DNA of 64,000 nt. Origin: Eutreptiella sp. 'Long Island Sound 2002'. Lineage: Eukaryota; Euglenozoa; Euglenophyceae; Eutreptiales; Eutreptiaceae. Location: positions 5,303,131 to 5,367,130 of the forward strand of contig OZ038388.1 in NCBI GenBank assembly GCA_964036045.1, written 5' to 3'. The notes under the pieces were generated by a model that was not told the origin of the DNA, ran no database searches, and saw only the letters and a list, made by a program, of their open reading frames with translations. Below are positions 9,649-20,770 of the stretch, piece by piece. Position 1 is the first letter of the stretch; each line of letters begins with the position of its first letter. A program made the translations under genes and the position numbers.

Positions 9649-11273
9649 CCACGCTTTATTGTGTGGCCCCTCGAGTTGGGGTTAGGGACTCACAATCCAC
9701 GCTTTGTTGTGTGGCCCCTCGAGTTGGGGTTAGGGACTCGCAATCCACGCTTTGTTGCGTGGCCCCTCGAGTTGGGGTTAGGGACTCACAATCCACGCTT
9801 TATTGTGTGGCCCCTCGAGTTGGGGTTAGGGACTCACAATCCACGCTTTGTTGTGTGGCCCCTCGAGTTGGGGTTAGGGACTCACAATCCACGCTTTGTT
9901 GCGTGGCCCCTCGAGTTGGGGTTAGGGACTCACAATCCACGCTTTATTGTGTGGCCCCTCGAGTTGGGGTTAGGGACTCACAATCCACGCTTTGTTGCGT
10001 GGCCCCTCAAGTTGGGGTTAGGGACTCACAATCCACGCTTTGTTGCGTGGCCCCTTGAGTTGGGGTTAGGGACTCACAATCCACGCTTTGTTGTGTGGCC
10101 CCTTGAGTTGGGGTTAGGGACTCACAATCCACGCTTTATTGTGTGGCCCCTCGAGTTGGGGCTAGGGACTCTCAATCCACGCTTTGTTGCGTGGCCCCTT
10201 GAGTTGGAGTTAGGGACTCACAATCCACGCTTTGTTGCGTGGCCCCTTGAGTTGGGGTGAGGGACTCACAATCCACGCTTTGTTGTGTGGCCCCTTAAGT
10301 TGGGGTTAGGGACTCACAATCCACGCTTTGTTGCGTGGCCCCTTGAGTTGGGGTTAGGGACTCACAATCCACGCTTTGTTGTGTGGCCCCTTGAGTTGGG
10401 GTTAGGGACTCACAATCCACGCTTTATTGTGTGGCCCCTTGTGTTGGGGTTAGGGACTCTCAATCCACGCTTTGTTGCGTGGCCCCTTGAGTTGGAGTTA
10501 GGGACTCACAATCCACGCTTTGTTGCGTGGCCCCTCGAGTTGGGGTGAGGGACTCACAATCCACGCTTTGTTTGTGTGGCCCCTTGAGTTGGAGTTAGGG
10601 ACTCACAATCCACACTTTGTTGTGTGGCCCCTTGAGTTGGGGTTAGGGACTCTCAATCCACGCTTTGTTGCGTGGCCCCTTGAGTTGGAGTTAGGGACTC
10701 ACAATCCACGCTTTGTTGCGTGGCCCCTTGAGTTGGGGTGAGGGACTCACAATCCACGCTTTGTTTGTGTGGCCCCTCGAGTTGGGGTTAGGGACTCACA
10801 ATCCACACTTTGTTGTGTGGCCCCTTGAGTTGGAGTTAGGGACTCACAATCCACGCTTTATTGTGTGGCCCCTTGAGTTGGGGTTAGGGACTCACAATCC
10901 ACGCTTTATTGTGTGGCTCCTTGAGTTGGGCTTAGGGACTCACAATCCACGCTTTGTTGCGTGGCCCCTTGAGTTGGAGTTAGGGACTCACAATCCATGC
11001 TTTGTTGCGTGGCCCCTCGAGTTGGGGTGAGGGACTCACAATCCACGCTTTGTTGCGTGGCCCCTTGAGTTGGAGTTAGGGACTCACAATCCACGCTTTG
11101 TTGCGTGGCCCCTCGTTTTGGGGTGAGGGACTCACAATCCCCGCTTTGTTTGTGTGGCCCCTCGAGTTGGGGTTAGGGACTCACAATCCACGCTTTGTTG
11201 TGTGGCCCCTTGAGTTGAAGTTAGGGACTCACAATCCACGCTTTATTGTGTGGCCCCTTGAGTTGGGGTTAGT
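9649..11273 (+). repeat. 48-bp minisatellite, array 2 (about 34 units)
   Basis: The unit and orientation are the same as at 3391-4047. Variants include CTTGAG or CTCGAG in the GGCCCC(T)-GAGTTGGGG segment, and GGGGTTAGGG or GGGGTGAGGG. A few units are 49 bp (CTTTGTTTGTG near 10571, 10763 and 11148). It lies inside the first intron of the caspase-like gene. The in-frame 16-residue repeat it can encode is most likely a by-product of the 48-bp period. Confidence 0.95.
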
Positions 11274-11917
11274 CAGTGGTGGTGGTGACCCCTCCAGGCG
11301 CCGCTGTTGTGGGAAGGACGTTGTGTGAAGCATTGCCGGTGCCGGCTCGGGAGGGACGCCAAGGGGCAGAAGCAGCGCTTGTGAGAAGAGGGACAATTGT
11401 CCCGCTCTCACCGACCCATACTACTTTCCCCCGGTGCTGTAATGTAAACAACTCATTCCTGAACACTCAAAACCAGTGCGTATACCCCCGGCAGTACCAA
11501 CCGGCACACTTGCTCAGCTTGTGCGGCAATCCCCCCAACAGGGCATGTGCAGACTCGCCACTAGCGTTTTCCCAACTCAGACATGATCAGATGGAGCAGG
11601 GTCCTACTGAGCCACACGCTGGACGCGGCACGTTCCTACTGAGCTCCGGGGGGCGGGTATTACTGAGTGGCGGTTGATGCAGGGCTGATCACTACTGAGA
11701 ATGGGTTTCCCTGCCGGACGCTAGTGGCATGTCTGGGCATCTGCTGCACTTCCACGCTGACGGCTACCAGACACAAAAAGTACAAAGTGGATTGCTTGCA
11801 GGCACCTGTGGCCCCCATTGCGGCGGTGCGTGCACCGGCAGCACCGTACACAAGCACCGGAACCCGCCGTCACCATCCCCAAACCAGAGCCCCAACACAC
11901 CCTCTCATCGGCTTCAG
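11274..11917. other. end of intron 1 with dispersed repeats
   Basis: It contains a dispersed intronic repeat at 11465-11520 (CCGGCAGTACCAACCGGCAC and flanks), related to 13163-13222 and 25852-25909, and the right copy of the ~120-bp direct repeat at 11551-11668. The acceptor of exon 2 is GGCTTCAG ending at 11917. Confidence 0.6.
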
Positions 11918-12089
11918 ATGTCCTCCGGTCCTCGTGGTGATCTGTGGCCGCGGGGGTCTGATCCAGAGGGAGGACCAGACGCGCGTTGGCTTTCTGGCCC
12001 CACAAGAGCTCTCAGTGCAACCCAACCAGGACGTGACCGCCGCGGACCTGCTCACCGTTGACAAGTTAATCGGGCAAGAGGGATCTCAG
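11918..12089 (+). CDS. caspase-like protein, exon 2 (His site replaced)
   Basis: This exon starts after GGCTTCAG and ends at TCTCAG|GTGTTG. Its first base completes the split codon of exon 1, and it ends in phase 0. VLVVICGRGGL followed by REDQTRVGFLAPQE fits the strand carrying the catalytic His in C14 peptidases (hydrophobic strand, SGHG, then d...yL.P.D). If that alignment is right, the GHG histidine is Arg here (codon CGC at 11949-11951). TAADLLTVDKLI then fits the helix that follows. The product would be a non-catalytic homologue. Confidence 0.6.
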
Positions 12090-13718
12090 GTGTTGTGCAG
12101 TTGTGCAGCGTTGTGTGAGTGTGGGCTCCTGGTGCACTCTCGGTGCTCTGGTTGTGCTGCTTGTGTGCCTCCTGCGTCCTCTGCCTACCTTTCACCCAGC
12201 CCCGGACCTCTCACCCATGTCTGTAAATCGTCATAGACTGCCTTCCCCCTCCCGGGGATGTACTAGAACGGCCGTACACCATTGGAGGGAGGGGGGTACC
12301 CCCTCCTGGACCCCCCCCCCCCCCCCTAGACCCCCCCCCTTCCTCCCCTTCCAATGTTTGAGCCTCACAGCCAAAATTTCCTTCGGTGCCAAGAGGATTT
12401 AAGCTTCAAGATTTTCGGCCCGCCTTTGGCGGGGACCATAGGGGGACCCTGCGAAGAGGGGGTTCCCAGCCAACCCCCACCACCCGTCAGACCCCCCCCC
12501 CCCTTTCCAATACATCCCTGCTGCCCCCCCCCCCCCCCCTCCACCCCACTACCGGGTGCACTTTGGAGCAGGTTAGGGACCCCCGCCCCCCTAGTTTGGG
12601 GTTGGGGAACACAAAAAAAACGTGTTTTAGAACGAATTTAGATGCTTCAGGGGGGGGGGGGGCATCAAGGGGTAGGAAGGGTTCAAGGTAGTTCAAGGTA
12701 CGGCATGGCATCGGTGCCAGTAGGATCCCCGCCAGAGTACTAGAAATAGCCATTTTTACCGCAATCCCGTGTCATCTCCTTGCCTCCCGCCTCATGTGCC
12801 TACCCCCCATGTCCTCATGTGTCTGTCCCATGTCATCTGCCTCGGCACGTACATGCGGTGTGGGTGTCAGGCAGAAGAGGTGGGGGGTTGGCATAATGTG
12901 TGGGCCCAGGCATCAGAGCACGTGGGAGGAGTCATTTGGCGTGGGGCGTAGGCAGATGGCGTGGGAGGTATGTCGATGGCGCGGGACGTGGGCCGGTGTG
13001 GTCGGACCGAGGAGGGTGGCGTCGGAGGCAGGCATGCTAGGCAGGAAGGCGTAGATGACGTGGGAGGAAGGCAGATGGATGAGTTGGGGATATGACGTGG
13101 TCGGCGGAGGAGGGAGGGGGTCGGCACATGAGGTGGGGTGTGGTTAACAGTTGATTCCCAAAAACTCATCCCAGTGGGTAGACACCCCCCAGTACCAACT
13201 GGCGCATTTGCTCAGCCTTTACAGCGTCCCCCCAAACAACCCCACGGCCTGTGCTGCACTTCCGCGCTGCTGAGGTGAGAGGCTCCCATGGCACAGAGAG
13301 GGGCAGAAGGGTGTTGATTTTTTTTGTGTCGGTCTTTTTTGCAGTGCTCACGTTCAGCCTTGTCAACGTTTGAAATGAGTACTCCACACCCGCAGCGGGA
13401 CTGGCCAGGCTGCTTAGCACAACAAAGCCAAAGAAGGAGGCCTGCAGGAAAGGGACGCTGGCACAAAGGGGCACCCACACTAACATAGGGGGGGTCCTAG
13501 ACTGCTAAACCACACACCCAAGGCATAATTGTTAGAGGGGGGGGGGGGTCCCAACTTTTTGACCCACCCACGCAGGCTGGGGCACCCCCCCAGGCCTCCC
13601 CCCCCCTTCCGTATGAATTCCTTATAAACGATGGCTTGGTTACTAAGGGGTCGTCTGACAACTGCAGATCCGGTTTCCTCCATCGCACCCGGTCAACATT
13701 GTGTTCCGTGTTTTGCAG
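12090..13718. other. intron 2, C-rich dispersed repeats
   Basis: 12256-12475 is one copy of a dispersed repeat (GAACGGCCGTACACC; TTCCAATGTTTG; GAGGATTTAAGCTT; TTTTCGGCCCGCC) whose other copy is 14603-14790. Poly-C runs lie at 12308-12345 and 12490-12545. 12900-13100 is a loose GTGGGAGG-type purine repeat. 13163-13222 is a member of the 11465-11520 family. No exon is seen. Confidence 0.6.
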
Positions 13719-13979
13719 TTTGGCGTTGTGATCGCGGACTTCCATTCGATGGTGCCGGTGCCGGGCATTTACAGCGGCGATGGCTTCGGCCTGGTCACGG
13801 GGTTCCAGTCCCGGGGGGGCTACCTCAAGTGTCACTATCCGCGTCGTGCTGGAGGCGGCCTCATCATGCACTACATTGTAAAGGGGTTCGAGGGTCGGGC
13901 ATTGGAGGCAGGCCGCATCACCACCAACAGCCTCAACATCTTCCTCCACAACATGATCCGGGACAAGGGCAACATGAAG
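13719..13979 (+). CDS. caspase-like protein, exon 3 (Cys site replaced)
   Basis: It is bounded by GTTTTGCAG and ATGAAG|GTGTGG, in phase 0 at both ends, matching exons 2 and 4. FGVVIADFHSMV occupies the place of the strand ending in the catalytic DCCHS or DACHS of C14 peptidases; Cys is absent (Phe codon at 13740 next to HS). Further on, GGLIMHYIVKGFEGRALEAG and RITTNSLNIFL closely follow the family pattern of a T.yl..GL.G.A helix and the 'g.It...L..yl' segment. The chain therefore keeps the fold but seems to lack both catalytic residues. The donor is weak and could lie slightly downstream. Confidence 0.6.
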
Positions 13980-15133
13980 GTGTGGAAAAGTGCTGCGGTC
14001 TGCGCTCAAAGATCGCCCTGTGCTGTCCAAAACTGCCTTGAAAATGGCGTCCTTCACTCTGTGGGAGGCATGCCATGCATCCAGGGATGCATTAGAAGGG
14101 AAGGGATATTGGATGCGGTTCCAGAAGCCGTTGGACAGGCGGTTGGCGGAGGCTGCCAAAGCGGTTGGAGACGGTTACTGTCAGTTGCAAATGCCATTGA
14201 GCCTGGCATTTGCCGTCAGGGAGACAGTGGTATGGGAATGGGAATGGGTATGGATGGAGTCGTTGTACTGAGTACCCGGCGAGGAGCACCACGTGTCTCA
14301 CTGTCCTGTGGTTGCCTCTTTGGACTCGTGAGGCATCCGGGGACCGCCACTGCCATGGCCGAAGCGCGGGTGAAACAGTTGTGTGGTGCAGTGTGCTGTG
14401 TACTCTCACACCGGCTGTCACCGGTGGTCGGGCTCTCCTGGTGACTGGCAACCCCTATTTCTTCCACTTGGTCTGGCAGTAGTGGGGCTGCCCCATCCAG
14501 ATAGCACCTTCCCCAGGGGGTGGCGGTCCCTGGTGGTGAAGGCCCCTTGTCCAGGCCCATCGGACTCGGAGGGGCCCTGGACGAAGGGGGCCCTCCCCCC
14601 AAGGATGTATTAGAACGGCCGTACACCGTAGGAGGAGGGGGCGTACCTCTCCCTGGACCCCCCTCCGCCTCCCCTTCCAATGTTTGGGGCTGACAGCCAG
14701 AATTTTGCTTCGGTGCCTTCAGCAGCAAGAGGATTTAAGCTTAGAAATTTTCGGCCCGCCTTCGGCGGGGACCATAGCTGGACCCAAGGGGGAAACACAA
14801 CGCGCGGTGCGGTGCGCTGTGCGTGTGCAGTGCGCGGTCTTTTGGGTAGTGCGACTGACTCCCTTCCCATACCTTCCCTTTGTGCTTTTTCTCAGCACCC
14901 CACCGGCCTTGTACCCCCCCTCCCCCCAAGGGCGTTGTCTTGATTTTCATTTTGGCGGGGGCGGGGGGCATCCCACCCCTTGGACCCCCTCCTCCCCTCC
15001 CCTAGACCCCCCCCCCCCTTTCCGCTCTAATTCATCTGAGAATCAGAGTTCTGGGAACCTTTTTTCGCCCGGGCCAATTTTTTCCTCGCGCGCCTTCAGC
15101 GTAGCAGGGTTCTTTGGTCACTCCACTCGTATC
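13980..15133. other. intron 3, first part, dispersed repeats
   Basis: 14084-14238 (CAGGCGGTTGGCGGAGGCTG, TTGGAGACGGTTACTGTC) is the inverted partner of 8745-8876. 14603-14790 is the second copy of the 12256-12475 repeat. 14930-15020 is C-rich. No exon is seen. Confidence 0.6.
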
Positions 15134-15388
15134 ATGTATTCCCTCTGTTGCAACACGATGTCCCAACGTCCCATAAGTATGTTCTTCGGCACCCCGGTCC
15201 AACTGTATCCCCATGCAAAACGCGACGACGTTACAAACGGGAGCATGTTCCACACAAATGGTGTCCTCTATGAAGTGTCCGCCCCAAGTAGTGACTCATC
15301 ATCCAGCTCAGATTCTTCTGGGTCCTCTGGCAGTTCAGAAGAGGAAGACATTACTGAGTCCAGCTCAGGTGAGTCGAACTCTGATTGA
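15134..15388 (+). CDS. small ORF with Ser/acidic tail, unknown function
   Basis: This 84-codon ORF starts at ATG 15134 and ends at TGA 15388; the frame is open further upstream from a possible acceptor CGCCTTCAG at about 15100. The first half is mixed (SQRPISMFFGTPVQLYPHAK) and the last third is Ser-rich then Glu/Asp-rich (SSDSSSSSDSSGSSGSSEEE). It lies inside the inferred third intron of the caspase-like gene, so it may be a retained transposon fragment or an alternative terminal exon. The last codons and following bases (TCTGATTGATCT) resemble the end of the Ulp1-like fragment near 5297, which hints at a transposon source but could be chance. Confidence 0.35.
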   Translation: MYSLCCNTMSQRPISMFFGTPVQLYPHAKRDDVTNGSMFHTNGVLYEVSAPSSDSSSSSDSSGSSGSSEEEDITESSSGESNSD

Positions 15389-16176
15389 TCTTCGGCAAAC
15401 AATGTGACAACAATGAGCATTCCTCCGTGTCACCTAGTGGTGTTTAGGTGAGGGCACAATGTATGGACCCAAAAAGATGAGTTGATTACCTATCTTCCGA
15501 TATGATGACGAACGTATATGCTGAATGGGTCAGTGTGGTGCATTTTGCAATTCCAGGTGGATATGGTTCATTTCGGCAAGGGGAAACGGACAAAGCGGCT
15601 ACCTGATGGGATTGGGCACCCCATTTGGTGGCAAATCGAAACGCGAAGCGGACAAAACGGGTACCTTGCGGGCTTGGGCACCCCGTGAGGTACATGGCAA
15701 GCATTGCATAGTGGCTGCATGGTGTTGGGCTGTGCCGGAGAGCAGACTCTTCTCCTTTCATCATCAACTAATGCCCTCCCCTCGGCAGGGGGTGTGGGCG
15801 GCTACAACCACCATGCAGCTGGTGAGGAGGATGGAGTGGAGGCCTCTGTTGTTGTATGCTTACCCCCTCGGCCACCGCGTCCCTGCCACCCTGATAAAAC
15901 ACTGAATTTCCACGAGAGTGCATGCGAAAGATGGTGCACGGTGCGTGCGCGGTGTGCGTGTTTCCCCCTAAGGAGGAGGGGTGTCCCAGCCAAACCCCCC
16001 TCCCCCCCCCCCCCCCCCCTTCAGACCCCCCCTTCTAATACATCCCTGTCTCCCCCCCTTCCAATGCATTCCAGCATGCATCCCATGCACCCCGCCTTGC
16101 ACATCTGCCTGCAGCACCAGGGGCCTTTCTTGTTTTGTTGTGTTGCACTTCCTGGTCTTGTTTGTCATCGGGACAG
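15389..16176. other. intron 3, second part
   Basis: It contains an imperfect internal duplication around 15560-15690 (both halves end in TTGGGCACCCC), a poly-C tract near 16000-16020, and sequence similar to 12455-12530 at 15970-16060. No exon is supported. Confidence 0.5.
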
Positions 16177-16289
16177 GTTGCAACCAGTGCCGGGAATTAT
16201 TTGGCGGGGGACTGCATCATTTCCGACGTGATACTGAAGAGGAAGTACAAAATGGCAGAGGAGCGGTACGCACGGAGGCAGGCCCACAG
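16177..16289 (+). CDS. caspase-like protein, exon 4
   Basis: It starts after CATCGGGACAG in phase 0, as exon 3 requires, and ends at CACAG|GTATGA leaving two bases. VATSAGNYLAGDCII fits the C14 C-terminal element in which a Gln/Thr-Pro-rich turn is followed by a final strand (G-D-f-x-L). A basic, probably helical stretch follows (KRKYKMAEERYARRQAHR). It would close the caspase-like domain. Confidence 0.5.
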
Positions 16290-16429
16290 GTATGACGACC
16301 CGTTCATGCCTCATTCGGAAGGAATGTTGCCATGAGGTTGTTGGATGCGCACGGGGGTTGTTGGATAGACCATCTTCATCCTTTCACCAGCCCCCAACTG
16401 CACTCAGTCCTGCTGCCCCACTTCCGCAG

Positions 16430-16591
16430 TTGGTGTGCCGTGACATGCATTCTGGACCAATCGATGTTGGATGTCCAGTATCTGGGGCATTTGGTGGAGC
16501 ACAATAAAGCCATCACTGATTTGGTTGCCAAAATTGAGGAAATGGTCTCCGACAACAAACGAGGCAGGACGCCCCGCTGGTGGCGATTCAG
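16430..16591 (+). CDS. candidate exon 5, helical linker after caspase-like domain
   Basis: It starts after CACTTCCGCAG; its first base completes the codon split at 16289. ILDQSMLDVQYLGHLVEHNK and ITDLVAKIEEMVSDNK look like amphipathic helix, possibly coiled coil. The end at 16591 (GATTCAG|GTTGTC) is one of several possible donors. No family is recognised. Confidence 0.4.
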
Positions 16592-17330
16592 GTTGTCTCC
16601 CAAGTCCTGCCAGTCTGAGCCTCCTCGCTGGCACATGTTGATGGTCATGTCTCACAGCTGCAGAAGCCACTGCATTCTATTGTGTTGGGGGAGGTGGTCT
16701 CTTCTCAGACAGGCCCACCCCATTTTCACACCTTTCGAGCATCCCATCACAACCCCCTCACTAAAAATGATCTCCTTAACTATGGGGGCATATTGCGCGC
16801 TGTGCACGCACTGCGCACAACGTTTGTACAAGACCATACCTTTCTTTTGTTGCCTGCCATTGTGTTGCCAATAGAAGCATTACCCCCTGCTGTTTGCATC
16901 CCACCATTGCATCCCCCTCATGTCCCCATGGTATTCTCATGCCTATTGGTACCCTTGCCAAAGCGGCCAATTTCCTTAGTGACCATGTCAGGTGATGCCA
17001 CGGACCATTTTTCTGGGTTCACTACTGCCCTCTACCACCGGTGCACAGTTCTTGGCACACCTAACGTCGGTAGGTAGGTATCTTCGGGGGGCCGGGATGC
17101 CTCCTTTGGCATTGCAGGAAGAAGGACACTGTTTGCACGATTCAATGGGCTTCAAGTTGACGGATATAGGCAAGAATATTGCTGGTTGCACTAAAAATTT
17201 CTCCCTGCAAAATGCGTGCTGTGCGTGCACTGTGCACAAACGCCCCGTATCGGAGATGCCACGACCTTCTGCGCCACGACCGGCCTTGCGCCGGGCAGGG
17301 GTAATTTCGTGGGCAATTTTCGTCTTTCAG

Positions 17331-17391
17331 GAAGGTGGCGAAATTCAGGGTTGTCGGCACGGCAGTGAAGATGTTAATGGCACTGCATTCT
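17331..17391 (+). CDS. candidate exon, short basic helix
   Basis: It follows a strong acceptor TCGTCTTTCAG and starts in the phase left by 16591. It reads KVAKFRVVGTAVKMLMALHS before a possible donor TCT|GTGGGT or TGG|GTGCAT; an in-frame TAG follows at 17401. The other plus frame stays open longer (GCRHGSEDVNGTAFCGC), so frame choice is uncertain. Confidence 0.3.
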
Positions 17392-17552
17392 GTGGGTGCA
17401 TAGATGTTGGGCAATTGTTTGGAACAGCAGATTCTTTCACATGTTGTGAACTAATGCTGCTGTCAGTGGCAGTGTGATTTGCAGATCCTTCTCACTCTAA
17501 ACGGAGCATGGGCTTGCACGGTAAGGTGTGCGTGAGGCAGTTTGAGCTTTAG

Positions 17553-17644
17553 GAATTCCAAGGTCGGCGAAATTGTGCATATCGCTGACGTCATCAGTGC
17601 GCTTTGGGCTCGCCAGAAACGCTTCGATGCCCTTGCGGGGGCTG
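17553..17644 (+). CDS. candidate exon of unknown function
   Basis: It follows TGAGCTTTAG and reads NSKVGEIVHIADVISALWAR then QKRFDALAG, a plausible helical segment, up to GGGGCTG|GTGTCG. Phase agreement with neighbouring candidate exons is only partial, so at least one border is probably wrong. Confidence 0.3.
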
Positions 17645-18116
17645 GTGTCGTGCTTTGGCGGGGAATCGCCATGTCAACAACACCATCGCATGTAGTGTGC
17701 AGACATGCCACTCGCGTCCGTCAGGGAATCTGGGTCTGGTTAGGAATCGGCCCTGTACTGTGTGCCACCAATATCTGCCCCAGTCACATCCAGAGCTGGG
17801 TAGGATCCTGTTGCATCCGGTGCATGGCTCAGTAGGAGACGCGCCTAGTAGTGGCGGGCTTGGCAGACGGTAGTGGCAAGTCTGGTAGTGTGCCTGTGGC
17901 TCAGGATGAGAGGGTGGTTCCTGTGCGTTTGACTGCCGCACGTTCTGTCCAGTCAGGTCTGAGGCACACCTGTGCGGCACGTTCACTTGCCATTAGCACC
18001 CGGCCCAAACCACCATCACCCTGTCCCTTCTTGGTACCATCCTTGCCCCCCTCTCCACCGCCTTGCATGATGGGCCCTTCCTCTCCGCGGCGTGGCACCC
18101 CTCATCTGTGTGGCAG

Positions 18117-18345
18117 GTGTGTCAGCTTCGACGTCCTGGACATTCTGCTGACCACGAACAGACGTCCAGAGAAGCTGCATCACAATGGGATGCTGGATTG
18201 GGAATTGAATCATGTGCTAGCGCTGGAGGCGGCTGATCCAAACGCAAGGGTGCACTGTGACCACGGTTGGTGGCACAAGGGCGGGCTGAAAGCCCCGGAT
18301 CTAATCAAGAGGCTGATTATGACGGAAATGCCCCAAAAAATTCAG
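18117..18345 (+). CDS. candidate exon, possibly TIR-like
   Basis: It runs from TGTGTGGCAG to AATTCAG|GTGTTC: one base plus 76 codons, ending in phase 0, which fits the next candidate exon at 20394. It reads DVLDILLTTNRRPEKL, MLDWELNHVLALEAADPNAR and KAPDLIKRLIM. The order 'strand - LLTTN - WEL - helix rich in A/L - strand' recalls the second half of TIR domains (viLTpnyl...W...El..al), but the first half is not seen. I regard TIR as a possibility only; the exon itself is convincing as coding sequence. Confidence 0.45.
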
Positions 18346-20393
18346 GTGTTCCAACTCCCTTTGCTGGATGCATGAACACTACTTCATTCAGCACTGCTCT
18401 TTGTCGCCACCGGTTCTCAGCTTTTCTAGTTGAAGGAGATGATTGTGCATCTAACGCACGGTTGCTGCCCGTGGTTGCCATGCAGACCTCCAGCCCCTCT
18501 CCCAATTCCCAATTGCTAACCATGGGGGTAAATGTCCCAATTGCCAACAATGGGGGGTAAATGACGCGGAATGTTGGAATAACCTGGCAAGGGGTGATTA
18601 AGGATGCATAAAGGAAAGTAAGGAGGAGTTATGGAGGGAGGTAATGGAGGTAGAACAGAGAGTACGGGGAGAGGAATGGAAGGAGGAAGGTGCGGAGGAA
18701 GTTACGGAGGGACGTACAAAGGCAATCATGGAGCGAAACGTGCCATGCACTGGAATCCTCCCCGCAAGCGCTTGTAGGGTGAATGTTGGGGGGGGGGGGG
18801 GGTGGCTTGAATCCTAAGGCACAGTTGACAACACAGGCCCACCACCATGCACCAGTCACCAGTGGCCTAGGGGCTCTGTGCTGCTGCACATCGCAGTAGT
18901 TGTTTGGTGCTAGCGCACCTGGCAGTGGCTACTCCAAACTGCTGCATGCATGTGCCGATGCTTCGTCCTACGAGCTAGGCCACTGCAATGGTGTGTGCGG
19001 CTGGTCCATTCCGGGCGGGGAGGATCCGGATGCACCAGCATAAATGAGCAGCCACCACGTCCAACAGCACAGATCACCGCAGCCCTTGAACCCCAAGCAG
19101 CAATGACCCAGTAGCCCTCGGATCACAACCGTGTGCTACAATACTATCAAAATACGCGTCCCACCACCATCATCCACACCCACCATCCTTCCCTATCTCC
19201 CTTTTGCTATCGCCGTCAACAGCCCTACCATGATGGAAACAAATGTGCCCTGCTCCCATCAGCCCTTCAACTGCCCCCAATCACCCCTACCGTATCAAGG
19301 ACCTCAGAGTGGGGAGGCAGAACCCCAATCTTGTCGGGGCACACAAAAGGGGGTGAAATCAAAATAATCGGAAAAAAATTCTTCCGGCACCAACCCTCAA
19401 GGTAACTCTCCTGGCCTTGGCTCACCTGCACTATCTTGGGTCCGAAGGGCCCATCGGGGGAGGGGTGTGTCATAAAGGCTGAAAGAGTACGCTGGTTGCT
19501 TTTTTCCCCCCATATGTTAGGTAGCCCAACAGGCTGCCCACCTCTTGCACCTTTTTTTGAGCCCACCCCACCCCCGATCTGACGGGTGGGCAACCCATCC
19601 ACCTATGCACAAGTGGAGGATTTCCTCCTCAAAAGGCAAACATGTCCATTCGCCCAGAAGTACCAACTTGCATACTCTTTCAGCCTTTATGGCACACCCA
19701 CCCCACCCCCGGTAGCATCCGTGTCTCATTTTGGAGGCCATTTACCCCAAAGTAGAAAGAAATTTATGCGTCCAATGTTGTGTGCACGGATGTGTTGGCC
19801 AGGGCAATGGTATAGTTGAAAAAAAAAATAACTGCTGCTTCATTTAATTCGTGAAAGAGAGGCAGGTTTGGATGGCATTGGGGGTCAACGCATGTCTGAG
19901 AGGGTTTGGATGCAGCACCTTTCCCCACACATGCGCAGACTTGGTTTTTTTTTTATAAAAAAAAGGGGCTTTGTGACTTATTTTAGCTCCTTTTGTGAGA
20001 CTTTTGCTAGAAATGTTGCTTTTTTCTGATTGCCATCCTTGCTGGTTTGTCATGGATGCATAGGAGGGTGGCCATGGTTCTATGGTTGGGTAGAGGGCTG
20101 CTGCTAATTCCTGGAAGGTACCTGTTACTTCCTGGAGGCATGTAGTCAACAACATCATCAAGAAAGGCAAAAAAAACACCACCTCCTTGACCCCCGCAGT
20201 TCTGTGGGTGTTGTGTCCAACCGCAAAAACACCAAAAAACACCAAACCACGTGCACGGGGGCCAAATACAGTAAAATGAAACAAAACAACATGAAAAAGC
20301 AGGCCTGTCCACCTGTCACAGCCTCTCAGGGCCTCGCAGGGTGGGGGTTATGGAGCAAGTGAGATCAAGTACTGCACACTGCTGCTATTTCAG
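18346..20393. other. long intron with purine tract and dispersed repeats
   Basis: 18606-18715 is a polypurine (GGA-rich) tract. A poly-G run lies at 18788-18802. 19565-19640 shares GGGTGGGCAACC and GGATTTCCTCCTCAAAAGGC with 25145-25235. 19930-19970 holds T- and A-runs. No exon is supported. Confidence 0.55.
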
Positions 20394-20556
20394 AGACTGT
20401 GGAAGAAAGCTACAAAGGACAGCAAGTCCCAAAAGGAAGAATCCAAGTCCCAAGAAGAAGAAAAAAAGGGAGATGAAGAAGAAGAGAAAGCCGCGGAGGC
20501 AGAGCAGACAGGCGCAGAGGACAATGCTGCAAATGAGGATGCAGAGGCCAAATCTC
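20394..20556 (+). CDS. candidate exon, Lys/Glu-rich linker
   Basis: It is bounded by GCTGCTATTTCAG and AAATCTC|GTATGC, a donor like those at 9207, 16290 and 26164. It is 54 codons plus one base, starting in phase 0. It begins RLWKKATKDSKSQKEESK, followed by a run of Glu/Lys (EEEKKGDEEEEKAAEAEQ) and an acidic Ala-rich end. It is low complexity, probably a disordered or charged-helix linker. Confidence 0.45.
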
Positions 20557-20770
20557 GTATGCCATCTTGTGTGTTGGTGTGTGTGTGTGTGTGTGCGCGT
20601 GTGTGCATGTGTGAATGAACCTGGAATTGCAGTGCACCTGCTCTGCTGCGTTCCTGTTACAGGAAGGACTTTGCCTACCTTTTTGTGTTAATGGCCTGAT
20701 GAGTCTGCATCGCTGGCCTTTTGGTGGAGTCTGCATTGGTGTGTGTGTGTGTGTGTCTGCATGTATGTGC
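20557..20770. other. intronic (GT)n-rich segment
   Basis: Two TG/GT dinucleotide runs (20570-20610 and 20740-20756) lead into the tandem array that starts at 20771. No exon is seen. Confidence 0.6.

Noticed and set aside
9649-11273. Telomeric repeat (TTAGGG)
   Set aside because: TTAGGG occurs once per 48-bp unit, not as a tandem hexamer.
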